Positions 25,667 to 34,099 of a stretch of 64,000 nucleotides of DNA are shown here, piece by piece. The notes under the pieces are model-generated. The model worked only from the letters and a program-made list of their open reading frames with translations. It was not told where the DNA came from and searched no databases. Source of the stretch: Calditrichia bacterium (GTDB taxonomy: Bacteria; Calditrichota; Calditrichia; RBG-13-44-9; J075). Both the position numbers and the translations under genes were made by a program. The DNA is taken from positions 180,934 through 244,933 of the forward strand of contig JACKAP010000009.1 of NCBI GenBank assembly GCA_020635015.1. The letters are read 5' to 3'. Positions within the stretch are counted from its first letter, which is position 1, and the number at the start of each line of letters is the position of its first letter.

Positions 25667-27814
25667 ATGAACGGGTTAATCGGTAAATCGATCGCAGGCA
25701 GGTATAAAATTGTTTCTAAGCTGGGGGACGGCGGCATGGGGGTGGTCTATAAGGCGATCCAGACCAGCGTCGACCGTACCGTCGCAGTCAAAATTCTTCA
25801 CCCCCATCTGATGAGCAACACCGATGCGATGCAGCGCTTCCAGCGCGAGGCGAAGACCTGCAGCAAGCTGAAGGATGCAAATGCCATTCATCTGTACGAT
25901 TTCGGGATCGAGAACCACTTGACCTACCTGGTGATGGAATACATCGAGGGGCAGAGCCTGCGCGATATGCTCCAGCCGGGCAAGCCGCTGCAGTTGCGCC
26001 GGGCGGCGAATCTGATCGGGCAGATCTGTTCCGCCCTCGCCGAAGCCCATGCCCTGGATATTGTGCACCGCGACCTGAAGCCGGGTAATATCATGATTAC
26101 CCGCCGGCGTAACCGCGAACACGTCAAGGTGGTGGATTTCGGCATCGCCAAGATTGTCAGCGACGAGACCAAAGCCACCCACATGACCCAGACCGGGATG
26201 ATTATCGGCACCCCCCAGTACATGTCGCCGGAGCAGGCGGAAGGGGGCAAGATCGATCTGCGCTCAGACATCTATTCCCTGGGGATCATCCTCTACGAAT
26301 TGGTGACCGGTGATACCCCCTTTCAAGCCGACACTCCCCTGCAACTGCTGCTGAAGCACGTGAAGGATCCACCTCCTCCGCCGCGTAAGCTGCGCCCCGA
26401 TCTCGATATTCCCGAAGCAGTGGAGGCGGTGATTCTGAAAGCCCTGGCCAAGCGCCCGCAAGACCGTTACGATTCCGCGGAGGCGCTAGCCGCAGAGCTG
26501 GACCAGGCCACCCGCCATCTGCCCCTGCCGGATCTGGCGCCGCTGCCCGCCACCTCCGGCAAGCCGGGAAGATCCTCGGCCGGCAGTGGGGTCGCGGCAA
26601 CCGATATCGAGATCGATCCGACCGAAATCGGCATCAATCAGACGGAAATCGCCGGCGGAGGGAGAACGGCGATCGAACCGCCGCCGCGGCCCGCCTGGTT
26701 GATCCCGGCCCTGGCGGCGGCGCTGCTGGTGCTGGCGGGCGTCGCCTACTATTTCCTGAGCGGGCCGGGCACCGGTTACCTGACCCTCTACGTGAGTCCC
26801 CATGAGGCGGCGGTGAGCGTAACCTCGCCGGAGGTGGACAAGGATGATATCAAACTGCTCAAGAGCGCTCGGGAAACCGGGAGTCCTGGTAACCTGGCCG
26901 CAGTTCGTCGCCAGCAGGTCCGTATCATCCCGGTGCGCCGCCAGGTCGCGAAGCGGGAATACCGCTACGAACTGCCGGCGGGTGATTATACTATCTCGGC
27001 GACGGCTGATGGATATGCCGATTACCGCACGGAAGTGACGATCGATCCCGATCGGGCCGATACGGTAGAGGTTTCGCTGATCTACCTCGGTGAGACCGGC
27101 GGGAAGGTCGGCACCCTGGGACGTGATGGGGCCAATCTGTCCACCCTGCAGGTGAAGGTCATCCCGGAAGATGCCACGGTGATCGTGTATGCGGCCAATA
27201 ACCGGCTGCTTCAATATCGCCCCAAATCCCGCTCCGGCGGCCTGGTCAATTTTGATCTGCCACCCGACTACACCTACACGGTAACCGTTTCCAAACAAGG
27301 GTATCATTCCCAGACCCGTTCGGTGAATGTCAGTTCGGAGAATTTGCTGACCTTTACCGAGTTCGCCTTGGTCAGAAGCATTGCCGACCTGCTGATTCTT
27401 GACAAGGACAAAGTAAACAACAGCGCCGCGGGATCGATCGCTGCGGGGGTGAAGCCGCGTCTGCTCGGGCAGCGCTCGCTCAATTTATTCTGGTTTACCA
27501 CCAGTGGTATTGGCTCCATTTCCAGCGCCCTCGAAATTCAGGATGGCGCCAACAGCTTGCCGGTGTACAGCCCGCTTCCCGGGCTTCAGGAGAAATATGT
27601 GCGCATGGGAGGGAAGATCGTGTCGCTCACCGCGCAGCAACTCGTCTTTGAGGGCACCTTGACGTTTCGACATCCGCAACGCAACAATGGACAGCCTTGC
27701 GAACGCACCGGGAGGTTTACCTTCGAGTGGCGTAGTGATAATGAGGCGCGCTGGGCGCTGGTGAACAACAGCGCGATCTGTGACGGCATTGTCGATGGCA
27801 TTAATATTAAATAA
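25667..27814 (+). CDS. Membrane Ser/Thr protein kinase with PEGA-like extracytoplasmic part
   Basis: 715 residues. The Hanks-type kinase domain (about 13-275) has a complete active site: glycine loop LGDGGMGVVYKA (19-30), Lys42 in VAVKIL, HRDLKPGN (134-141), DFG (157-159) and TPQYMSPEQ (182-190). A linker rich in Thr (ATDIEIDPTEIGINQTEIAG, 311-330) may be autophosphorylated and bound by the FHA protein encoded nearby. One transmembrane helix lies at about 343-365. Outside are two PEGA-like beta domains (YELPAGDYTISATADGY; VNFDLPPDYTYTVTVSKQGY) and an unrecognised C-terminal domain. It begins the kinase-phosphatase-FHA protease block. Confidence 0.93.
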   Translation: MNGLIGKSIAGRYKIVSKLGDGGMGVVYKAIQTSVDRTVAVKILHPHLMSNTDAMQRFQREAKTCSKLKDANAIHLYDFGIENHLTYLVMEYIEGQSLRDMLQPGKPLQLRRAANLIGQICSALAEAHALDIVHRDLKPGNIMITRRRNREHVKVVDFGIAKIVSDETKATHMTQTGMIIGTPQYMSPEQAEGGKIDLRSDIYSLGIILYELVTGDTPFQADTPLQLLLKHVKDPPPPPRKLRPDLDIPEAVEAVILKALAKRPQDRYDSAEALAAELDQATRHLPLPDLAPLPATSGKPGRSSAGSGVAATDIEIDPTEIGINQTEIAGGGRTAIEPPPRPAWLIPALAAALLVLAGVAYYFLSGPGTGYLTLYVSPHEAAVSVTSPEVDKDDIKLLKSARETGSPGNLAAVRRQQVRIIPVRRQVAKREYRYELPAGDYTISATADGYADYRTEVTIDPDRADTVEVSLIYLGETGGKVGTLGRDGANLSTLQVKVIPEDATVIVYAANNRLLQYRPKSRSGGLVNFDLPPDYTYTVTVSKQGYHSQTRSVNVSSENLLTFTEFALVRSIADLLILDKDKVNNSAAGSIAAGVKPRLLGQRSLNLFWFTTSGIGSISSALEIQDGANSLPVYSPLPGLQEKYVRMGGKIVSLTAQQLVFEGTLTFRHPQRNNGQPCERTGRFTFEWRSDNEARWALVNNSAICDGIVDGINIK

Positions 27815-27864
27815 TCCTGCCCAAAAGCAGGAGGGCGGGAGCGCCTGAAAACGGCTGAGATGAT

Positions 27865-29607
27865 ATGATCAGAATTTATGCACAAACCCATACCGGCATG
27901 GTGCGCGAAGGAAACGAAGACAGTTTCCTGGTCATCGATACCACCAGTGAGTCGGCCGAGCATCTGCCGGACATCCGCGAGGTCGCTTCCGGTGAGGCAG
28001 GGATTACCCTGATGGTTTCCGACGGCATGGGCGGCGCCGCCGCCGGGGAAGTGGCCAGCAGTCTGGCCGTCACGACAGTGATGAAAGAGATGCAGTTTAG
28101 CCGGCCTCCGGAAGCCAAGGATTTTGTCGAGCAGCTTGACCATGCCCTGCAGCGCGCCAACCGGGTAATTTCCGAGCATACCCGGCAGCATCCGGAGATG
28201 CAGGGCATGGGTGCTACCGCCACCGCCGCCGGCATTCTCAATGATCATGCTTTCATCGGCCAGATCGGCGACAGCCGGGCTTACCTGATCCGCCGGGAGC
28301 AGATCCGGCAGGTCACCCGCGACCAGTCATTCGTCAATCAACTGGTGGAGGCTGGGAAGATTACCGAGGAAGAAGCGGAACGCCATCCGCGGCGCAATGT
28401 GATCCTGCAGGCCCTGGGCAATCAGGCGCGGATGGAGGTGGTGTTCAGTGATGTGCAGTTGCGCCAGGGCGACTACCTGCTGTTGTGCAGCGACGGCCTC
28501 TCCGGGCTGGTCAACAAAGATGAGATCTGCCAGATCGTGCTCGACGCCCCGGATCTGCCCCAGGCCTGCCAGCAGTTAATCGACCTGGCCAATCAGCGCG
28601 GAGGGCATGACAACATTACGGTCATCCTGGCCCAGTTTACCAACGGCACCCTGTCCCCACCGGGCGACGGGGAGGATGATGTCAAAACCGGATATCCCTC
28701 GCTTGGTGATTTTCTGAAGAACCTGCCTGCCCGGAGCCGCCGGAAATGGAATTTTTTTACCCGCACCCACCGCATCACCCTGCTCAGCTTGCTGGGGTTC
28801 GTGGTTGCCTGTGCGGTGCTGGCCCTGTGGATTTGGAAGGATAAGAAACACCATGAACAATATGGGCAGATCCGTGACCGTCTGCAAAGCATCGGGCAGG
28901 CCCGGGATTTCTTTATTAAAGATCAGCAGGAACTGCTGGAAATGCTGCCCGATTCCGGAACGCTTCTGGCGGATTCGCTGGAGATCGGGCAATGGCTTAC
29001 CCGCTCCCGCCGACTGTTGGAAAATGATCAGTTGCCCCAGGCGCGGGCAATGGCAGATTCGGCCAGCCAGGCCCTGGCGCACTGGAAGGCATCGCTGCAG
29101 CAGGCGCTCCTGCTGATCTCCACCGACCGGCAGGCCGGGGCCGCCAGCGTACGCAAGCTCTGGGTGCAGCAGTTGGAAAAAAATCAGAAAAAGGCCGCCG
29201 CGATCAATGCCTCGGTTGCCTTGCTGAGCCCTGATGAACTGAAGAAATTACCGGCGTTGTCCCCGGAACAGTTGCGCACCGAGGTGCAGCGTTATGTCGA
29301 TGCCATATTTTTGGAGACCTATGCCTATACTCAGTACCAGGTGGCGGATTTCCGGCGCACCCTGGGGGAAAAAGATCCGCTGCATGAAGTGCTGGAGAGC
29401 AAGCTGAAAATGGTCAAGCGCCTCCACCAGACGGCTGCCGAAAAGATCTACAGCGATAATCCCATCCTGGTGAAGGAAGGCTTCAAAGCGGAAACCCTGG
29501 CGCTGGATATGATGGCGGAGATCAAATCGACCCTGGAAAAACAGCGCGGAAAATCCGCCCGGATCGAGAAAGATACATCGGCGGCGGCTGCGCCGGATAA
29601 GCCATGA
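27865..29607 (+). CDS. PP2C-type Ser/Thr phosphatase with membrane helix and periplasmic coiled region
   Basis: 580 residues. The PPM/PP2C domain (about 1-258) keeps the metal-binding aspartates: EGNEDSF (Asp19), SDGMGG (Asp53), CSDGLSG (Asp210) and GGHDNIT (Asp249). Unlike the minimal bacterial Stp it continues with a transmembrane helix (302-324) and about 250 residues of helical, coiled-coil-prone sequence outside the membrane. It follows the kinase after 50 bases and presumably removes phosphate from kinase substrates. The extracytoplasmic part could sense the envelope or pair with the kinase. A nested inverted repeat follows the gene. Confidence 0.93.
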   Translation: MIRIYAQTHTGMVREGNEDSFLVIDTTSESAEHLPDIREVASGEAGITLMVSDGMGGAAAGEVASSLAVTTVMKEMQFSRPPEAKDFVEQLDHALQRANRVISEHTRQHPEMQGMGATATAAGILNDHAFIGQIGDSRAYLIRREQIRQVTRDQSFVNQLVEAGKITEEEAERHPRRNVILQALGNQARMEVVFSDVQLRQGDYLLLCSDGLSGLVNKDEICQIVLDAPDLPQACQQLIDLANQRGGHDNITVILAQFTNGTLSPPGDGEDDVKTGYPSLGDFLKNLPARSRRKWNFFTRTHRITLLSLLGFVVACAVLALWIWKDKKHHEQYGQIRDRLQSIGQARDFFIKDQQELLEMLPDSGTLLADSLEIGQWLTRSRRLLENDQLPQARAMADSASQALAHWKASLQQALLLISTDRQAGAASVRKLWVQQLEKNQKKAAAINASVALLSPDELKKLPALSPEQLRTEVQRYVDAIFLETYAYTQYQVADFRRTLGEKDPLHEVLESKLKMVKRLHQTAAEKIYSDNPILVKEGFKAETLALDMMAEIKSTLEKQRGKSARIEKDTSAAAAPDKP

Positions 29608-29768
29608 TGGGTTAATGAGTTAATGGTGTCTTATCACCTGATCTTTGAGAATCGAATAGTGGCAGTAGCAGTGGCAGGAAGTTGACTGCAACTGCTACTG
29701 CCACTTGAAAAGCTTGGATTATCAAAGACTACGTGTTAGAACACCATCACCCCATCAACCCATTAACA
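29606..29768. repeat. Nested inverted repeats after the phosphatase gene
   Basis: The inner pair 29658-29677/29686-29705 (AGTGGCAGTAGCAGTGGCAG and its complement, one mismatch, 8-base loop) is framed by an outer pair of another family: GATGGGTTAATGAGTTAATG at 29606 onward and its counterpart ATCAACCCATTAAC near 29755-29768. The inner word is that of the tandem repeat upstream of the kinase. Confidence 0.85.
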
Positions 29769-29802
29769 AATATATCACATATTTGCGGAGAGGTACTATT
29801 TC

Positions 29803-31437
29803 ATGGAAATCAAACTGATTTTTATTTCCGGCTCCCGGGAAGGGGAGACCCTTGATTTTGCGGCACCGGAGGTGATTACGCTGGGTCGGCATCCGAAAAA
29901 TGATGTCACGTTTGATGCCGAAAAGGACATCCGTGCGTCCGGCAAGCATGCCGAGATTCGCCTGGAAGAAGGCCGGTATGTGCTCTACGATCTGAAAAGC
30001 ACCAATGGCACCCGGGTCAACGGCCAGCGCATCGAGCACCATGTGTTGCAGGATGGCGATGTCGTGGAATTCGGCAAGGGAGGGCCGCAATTGCGCTGCG
30101 AACTGCCCGAGCAGGCCCGGGAGGTGGCCATGACCGACAAAATCTCTGCGGCGGAAGAAGCGCTCGAAAAGGGGGGCAGTGTTGGCGCCAAAACCGTGCA
30201 GATGATGATCAGCGATGCGCTGGTCAAATCGCGTCAGAAGAGCAGCCGCTTTGCCAGTACCACCGTGTTTATGAAGGAGATCGTCTCCCAGGCGGTCACC
30301 CAGTCCTCAAAAAAGCTCAAGATCGCCATGGGCAGTATCATTCTGCTGCTGCTGCTGGGCGGGGGCGGGCTGATTTATCAAAATTTGGAGCTGAAGGCCG
30401 AGTTGCAGAGTTCGGTGGAAAATCAGCGTTCCGAACTGGCCACGCTGGAAGGGCGGTTCCGCAGCCAGTTAGACGAATCGAAACAGCGCTCCGACGCCCT
30501 GCAGCAGCAGCTCAACCGGGCGCAGCAGGATGCCACCGTCGGCCGGGCACGCCTCCAGGCCTTGCAGGATCTGCTCGATCAGGAGCGGCAGAACACCAGC
30601 GACCTGGCCAACGCCCTGCAGTCGACCCGCCAGCAATTGGGCAACCTCGACCGCATGACCCGCGACGCGATCCTGTCGATGCGCTCCTTCCAGGATGTGG
30701 CCGGGGAAAGTTCGGAGTCGATCTTCCTGATCTGTGGGTTTAATCCCGCCACCAGCCAGGCCACCTCCATCGGCACCGCCTTTGCCGTGCGTTCCAGCGG
30801 GGTGCTGCTGACCAACGGGCATGTGGCCCGGGAGATCTTCAACCTGCAGGAAAAATTCGGAAAACAGTACCTTGGCATCGCCATTCAGAACAAGAATCCC
30901 GGCACCCTCTATGTGATCCGCACCATCACCGTCCATCCCCAGTATGATCCCAACGCGAATTATTCGCCGGATATGGCCGCCCTGGTGCTCGACACCAAAG
31001 GGGCGCGCCTCAAGGCGGTGCAGCTGGCGCCTTCCGGCGAATATGGCAGCATCGGCGAAGGTTATGAAGTGGCGGTGTATGGCTTCCCGGGCATTACCAT
31101 GGACCCGAACAATCCCCTGGCAACCCTCTCCCGCGGGGCGGTGGGGCGGATCGTCAACAACCAATATATTCAGCACGACTGCCAGACGTCCGGCGGTAAC
31201 AGCGGCAGCCCGATCTTCAACAAGAAAGGCCAGGTGGTGGGGATTCACTACAGCGGCCAGGGAAACCAGATCGTGTTTGTGCCGGTGCCGGAACTGGATG
31301 CCAACAATCAGCCGATCAAAAATCCCGACGGCACCATCAAAATGACCCTGGGGAAACGGCGCATCAAAGAGGCGGTCGGGATCAACATTGGGGTGCGCGG
31401 CGATGTGATCGACAGCTTCCTGCGCAGTGTTCCTTGA
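29803..31437 (+). CDS. FHA domain, transmembrane helix, coiled coil and trypsin-like protease in one protein
   Basis: 544 residues. The N-terminal FHA domain (about 4-100) has LGRHPKNDV, SGKHAEI and STNGTRVNG, the phosphothreonine-binding signature. One membrane helix lies at about 173-192, a coiled coil at about 195-285, and a chymotrypsin-fold protease at about 300-540 with His340 (LLTNGHVARE), Asp390 (SPDMAAL) and Ser467 (GGNSGSP). The expected topology has FHA in the cytoplasm and the protease outside. It should bind the phosphorylated kinase or its target and so couple phosphorylation to envelope proteolysis; that link is inferred from gene order. Confidence 0.9.
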   Translation: MEIKLIFISGSREGETLDFAAPEVITLGRHPKNDVTFDAEKDIRASGKHAEIRLEEGRYVLYDLKSTNGTRVNGQRIEHHVLQDGDVVEFGKGGPQLRCELPEQAREVAMTDKISAAEEALEKGGSVGAKTVQMMISDALVKSRQKSSRFASTTVFMKEIVSQAVTQSSKKLKIAMGSIILLLLLGGGGLIYQNLELKAELQSSVENQRSELATLEGRFRSQLDESKQRSDALQQQLNRAQQDATVGRARLQALQDLLDQERQNTSDLANALQSTRQQLGNLDRMTRDAILSMRSFQDVAGESSESIFLICGFNPATSQATSIGTAFAVRSSGVLLTNGHVAREIFNLQEKFGKQYLGIAIQNKNPGTLYVIRTITVHPQYDPNANYSPDMAALVLDTKGARLKAVQLAPSGEYGSIGEGYEVAVYGFPGITMDPNNPLATLSRGAVGRIVNNQYIQHDCQTSGGNSGSPIFNKKGQVVGIHYSGQGNQIVFVPVPELDANNQPIKNPDGTIKMTLGKRRIKEAVGINIGVRGDVIDSFLRSVP

Positions 31438-31463
31438 AAAAATTTTGAGTTCCATAATAGCCT

Positions 31464-31665
31464 TAATAGAACGCGGATGATGCGGATGACACGGATTTAC
31501 GCGGATTTTTTTTGTGATGCTTCGCGTAGTGTTATCAAGACTTACTGCAAAGGTAGCAGAACGAACACAAAGGCCACTGAGTTTTCTAATGTCCTTGTCG
31601 TTTAACTTAATCAGTAATCCGCGAAAATCCGCGTTATCAGTGTCATCCGTGTTCTATTAAAAACG
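31464..31665. repeat. GCGGATGACACGGATT-family inverted repeat
   Basis: The left arm (31464-31510, ACGCGGATGATGCGGATGAC then ACGGATTTACGCGGATT) and right arm (31616-31665, AATCCGCGAAAATCCGCG then GTGTCATCCGTGTTCTATTA) are imperfect inverted copies about 105 bases apart. It fills the gap before the AI-2E transporter gene. Confidence 0.8.
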
Positions 31666-31707
31666 TTTGCGATAGTTAACAAATCAACTTTATACCTTAC
31701 TGCGCCC

Positions 31708-32844
31708 ATGAAAATTCGCACTGAGGAAGGCCGGACATTTTTTTATTTTTTGCTGCTGGCAGCGTTTGTGGTCTCGTATTTTTTGCTGCAGGATTACCTC
31801 GCCACGATCGTTTTTTCGGTTGTCGTGGTGGTGATGTTCAAACCGGCTTTTGATCTCTTCCGGAAGTGGTTTCGGGGGCGGGAAACGCCCGCAACCCTGG
31901 CCACGGTGGTGCTGATCTCCCTGACCTTGCTCATCCCGCTGTTCCTGATCATCAACATTACCGTTAACCAGGCGATCGAATTCCAACAGCAGCTTTCTAC
32001 CCTGGTGGTGGGGAAAAATGTCAATCTGACCAACGTGATTACCCATATCAACCGGCTGCTGGCTTCGGTGCCTTACCTCGATCGATACCAGCTCACCGAG
32101 GCAGAGATTGTGGAAAACGTGCGCGGGATAGTGGAGCCGGTGGCGACCTTCCTGGCCAACAAGGCGGTTTCCATCGGCAGTTCTTCCGCCGAATGGGTGG
32201 CAAAGATCATTATTTTCCTCTCCATTATTGCGGTGCTTTTTCCCGGCTATGAGCGCTTTATCCAACTGCTGAAAGACCTCAGTCCCCTGGATGATCGGCT
32301 CGACCAGCGCTACATCGACCGGATGACGGTGATGACCAAGTCGATGGTGAAGGGGGTGTTTATCATCGCTTTCGTGCAGGGGGTGGTGACCGGGATCTTT
32401 TTCTGGATCGCCGGGGTGCCTTACGTGCTGTTTTTCACCCTGTTGTCGATTTTCCTGTCGATCCTGCCGATGGGGGCGCAGATCCTGGCGATCCCCACCG
32501 GGATTGTGCTGCTGGTGATGGGCGACATCTGGCAGGGGATTGTGTTGATCGCCGGCAGCGTGCTGGTGGTGGGCAATCTCGATAATGTGCTCCGCCCCCG
32601 CCTGGCCCCAAAGGAGACCGAGCTCAATTCCGCCCTGATCCTGCTCAGCGCATTCGGAGGGCTCAACCTCTTCGGTTTCCTGGGAATCATCTACGGCCCG
32701 GTGATCATGATTTTCCTGGTCACCACCATCGAGATTTATCTGGAGCACTACCGGCTGGACCAGCCCGCCGTGCCCGAAGATACACCTACTCGACCGCAGC
32801 GCCGCAGTGCGCCCCGCAAAAAGCCGCCCGGCAAGAGTGAATAA
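31708..32844 (+). CDS. AI-2E family transporter
   Basis: 378 residues with about eight hydrophobic helices. The AI-2E (DUF20/TqsA) pattern is visible: two N-terminal helices, a long amphipathic middle region, then the conserved FVQGVVTGIFFWIAGVPYVL and LSILPMGAQILAIPTGIVLL blocks, and a C-terminal Arg-Pro-rich charged tail. Members export autoinducer-2 or act as sodium/proton antiporters; which applies here is unknown. Only 7 bases separate it from the next glycosyltransferase gene. Confidence 0.9.
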   Translation: MKIRTEEGRTFFYFLLLAAFVVSYFLLQDYLATIVFSVVVVVMFKPAFDLFRKWFRGRETPATLATVVLISLTLLIPLFLIINITVNQAIEFQQQLSTLVVGKNVNLTNVITHINRLLASVPYLDRYQLTEAEIVENVRGIVEPVATFLANKAVSIGSSSAEWVAKIIIFLSIIAVLFPGYERFIQLLKDLSPLDDRLDQRYIDRMTVMTKSMVKGVFIIAFVQGVVTGIFFWIAGVPYVLFFTLLSIFLSILPMGAQILAIPTGIVLLVMGDIWQGIVLIAGSVLVVGNLDNVLRPRLAPKETELNSALILLSAFGGLNLFGFLGIIYGPVIMIFLVTTIEIYLEHYRLDQPAVPEDTPTRPQRRSAPRKKPPGKSE

Positions 32845-32851
32845 CACCGCT

Positions 32852-33934
32852 ATGAATAAATCGATTACCAAAAGGCTGGAGCTGGGATTCAAGCGCACCC
32901 TGAAGCGTGTCCTGCTGCGTTTCCTGCCCCCGCTGCAGAAAGGCGCACCGAAACCGGCGGCGATCCGCAAGGTGCTGGTGTTCCGGCTCGATCAGCGCAT
33001 CGGGAACGGGATCCTGCTGCTGCCGCTCTTGCGGGCGATCCGCACCTCGCTGCCCGGCGCGGAGATTCATCTGCTGATCCACCATCCGGTGGCCGGGCTG
33101 TTCCGGGAGAGCGCCGCCCGCTGGGTCGACCGGATCTGGCCTTATCACCAATCCTACCTGATGCGCTGGCCGCTGCGCTATCTGGGCCTGTTCCGCCGGC
33201 TGCGCCGGGAGCGCTTCGACCTGGTGATCACCTCCCACAACCCGGATAATTTCTCCCTCTCCCAGGCCCTGGCCGGCCGCCTTATGAAGCCGGGCTGGCT
33301 GGTGGGTTTCGATGCCAAGGACAGCGCGCGGTTTTACGATGTCGCGGTCGCTTCCGGCACGGAAAAGCATTATGCCGATGTCATGATCGACCTGCTGCGG
33401 ATTGTGGCGCCGCAGGCCGTTTGCGAGATTGGCGGCCTGGAAATATCACCGGAAGCGAAAAAAGCCCTGGGGGAGCGGTTTCCGGAGTTCGCCGAAGGGG
33501 GCATCCTGGTGTGGCTGGGAGCGACCGGGAAAAAGGTGCTGCCGGCGGGGGTCTTCGCCTTCCTTTATGAGCAATTGCGGGAGCATTCCGATCTGCCGGT
33601 GCACTTCGCCGCTGGCACTGCCGATGCCGGGCTGCTGCACGCTTATCCGGATTGGATCCGCGAGCGCACCGTGATCTGGCAGGAAAGCCTGCCGGAGACG
33701 GCGGCTTTCTTCGCACACTTCGCCCTCTTCGTCTCCGGCGATACCGGCCCGATGCATCTGGCTGCCGCATTAGGCCTGCCCACCCTGACGATCTTCATCG
33801 ATTCCAATCTGGCGCAGTACGGCTATCATGACGAAAAAAAACACTTCGCCCTGCAATGGCAGGACACCCCCGAATGCCGCCAGGGGATCAACCGGGCGAT
33901 TGAAAAACTTTTCGCCACGGATTTACACGGATAA
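32852..33934 (+). CDS. Family 9 glycosyltransferase (heptosyltransferase-like)
   Basis: 360 residues from the ATG at 32852; an upstream in-frame start at 32807 would overlap the previous gene and lacks a site. A Rossmann-like N-terminal half (KVLVFRLDQRIGNGILLLPL) and the C-terminal donor motif FVSGDTGPMHLAAALGLPTL are diagnostic of GT9, the ADP-heptose:LPS heptosyltransferases. It probably adds a sugar to the lipopolysaccharide core or another surface glycan. It is likely co-transcribed with the AI-2E-type gene. Confidence 0.88.
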   Translation: MNKSITKRLELGFKRTLKRVLLRFLPPLQKGAPKPAAIRKVLVFRLDQRIGNGILLLPLLRAIRTSLPGAEIHLLIHHPVAGLFRESAARWVDRIWPYHQSYLMRWPLRYLGLFRRLRRERFDLVITSHNPDNFSLSQALAGRLMKPGWLVGFDAKDSARFYDVAVASGTEKHYADVMIDLLRIVAPQAVCEIGGLEISPEAKKALGERFPEFAEGGILVWLGATGKKVLPAGVFAFLYEQLREHSDLPVHFAAGTADAGLLHAYPDWIRERTVIWQESLPETAAFFAHFALFVSGDTGPMHLAAALGLPTLTIFIDSNLAQYGYHDEKKHFALQWQDTPECRQGINRAIEKLFATDLHG

Positions 33935-34085
33935 ATACCGATGTTGTTTTAGCCACGAATGAACCCGAATTTCCTCGAATGAATCATTCATAAATAAAAA
34001 TAGCCTTTCGGTTCATTCGTGAACATTCGCGCAAATTTGTGGCTTAGTTTCATCCGTGTGCATCCGGTTCATCCGTGGCAAAAAA
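33915..34085. repeat. CCACGGATTTACACGG / CATCCGTGGC inverted repeat family
   Basis: Left words (GCCACGGATTTACACGGAT, 33914 onward; CCACGAATGAACCCGAATT) face right words (CATTCGTGAACATTCGCG; CATCCGTGTGCATCCGG; TTCATCCGTGGC, to 34080). It occupies the gap between two convergent genes and begins inside the last codons of the GT9 gene. Same family as 17188-17395. Confidence 0.8.
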
Positions 34086-34099
34086 CAATCCGCATATCA

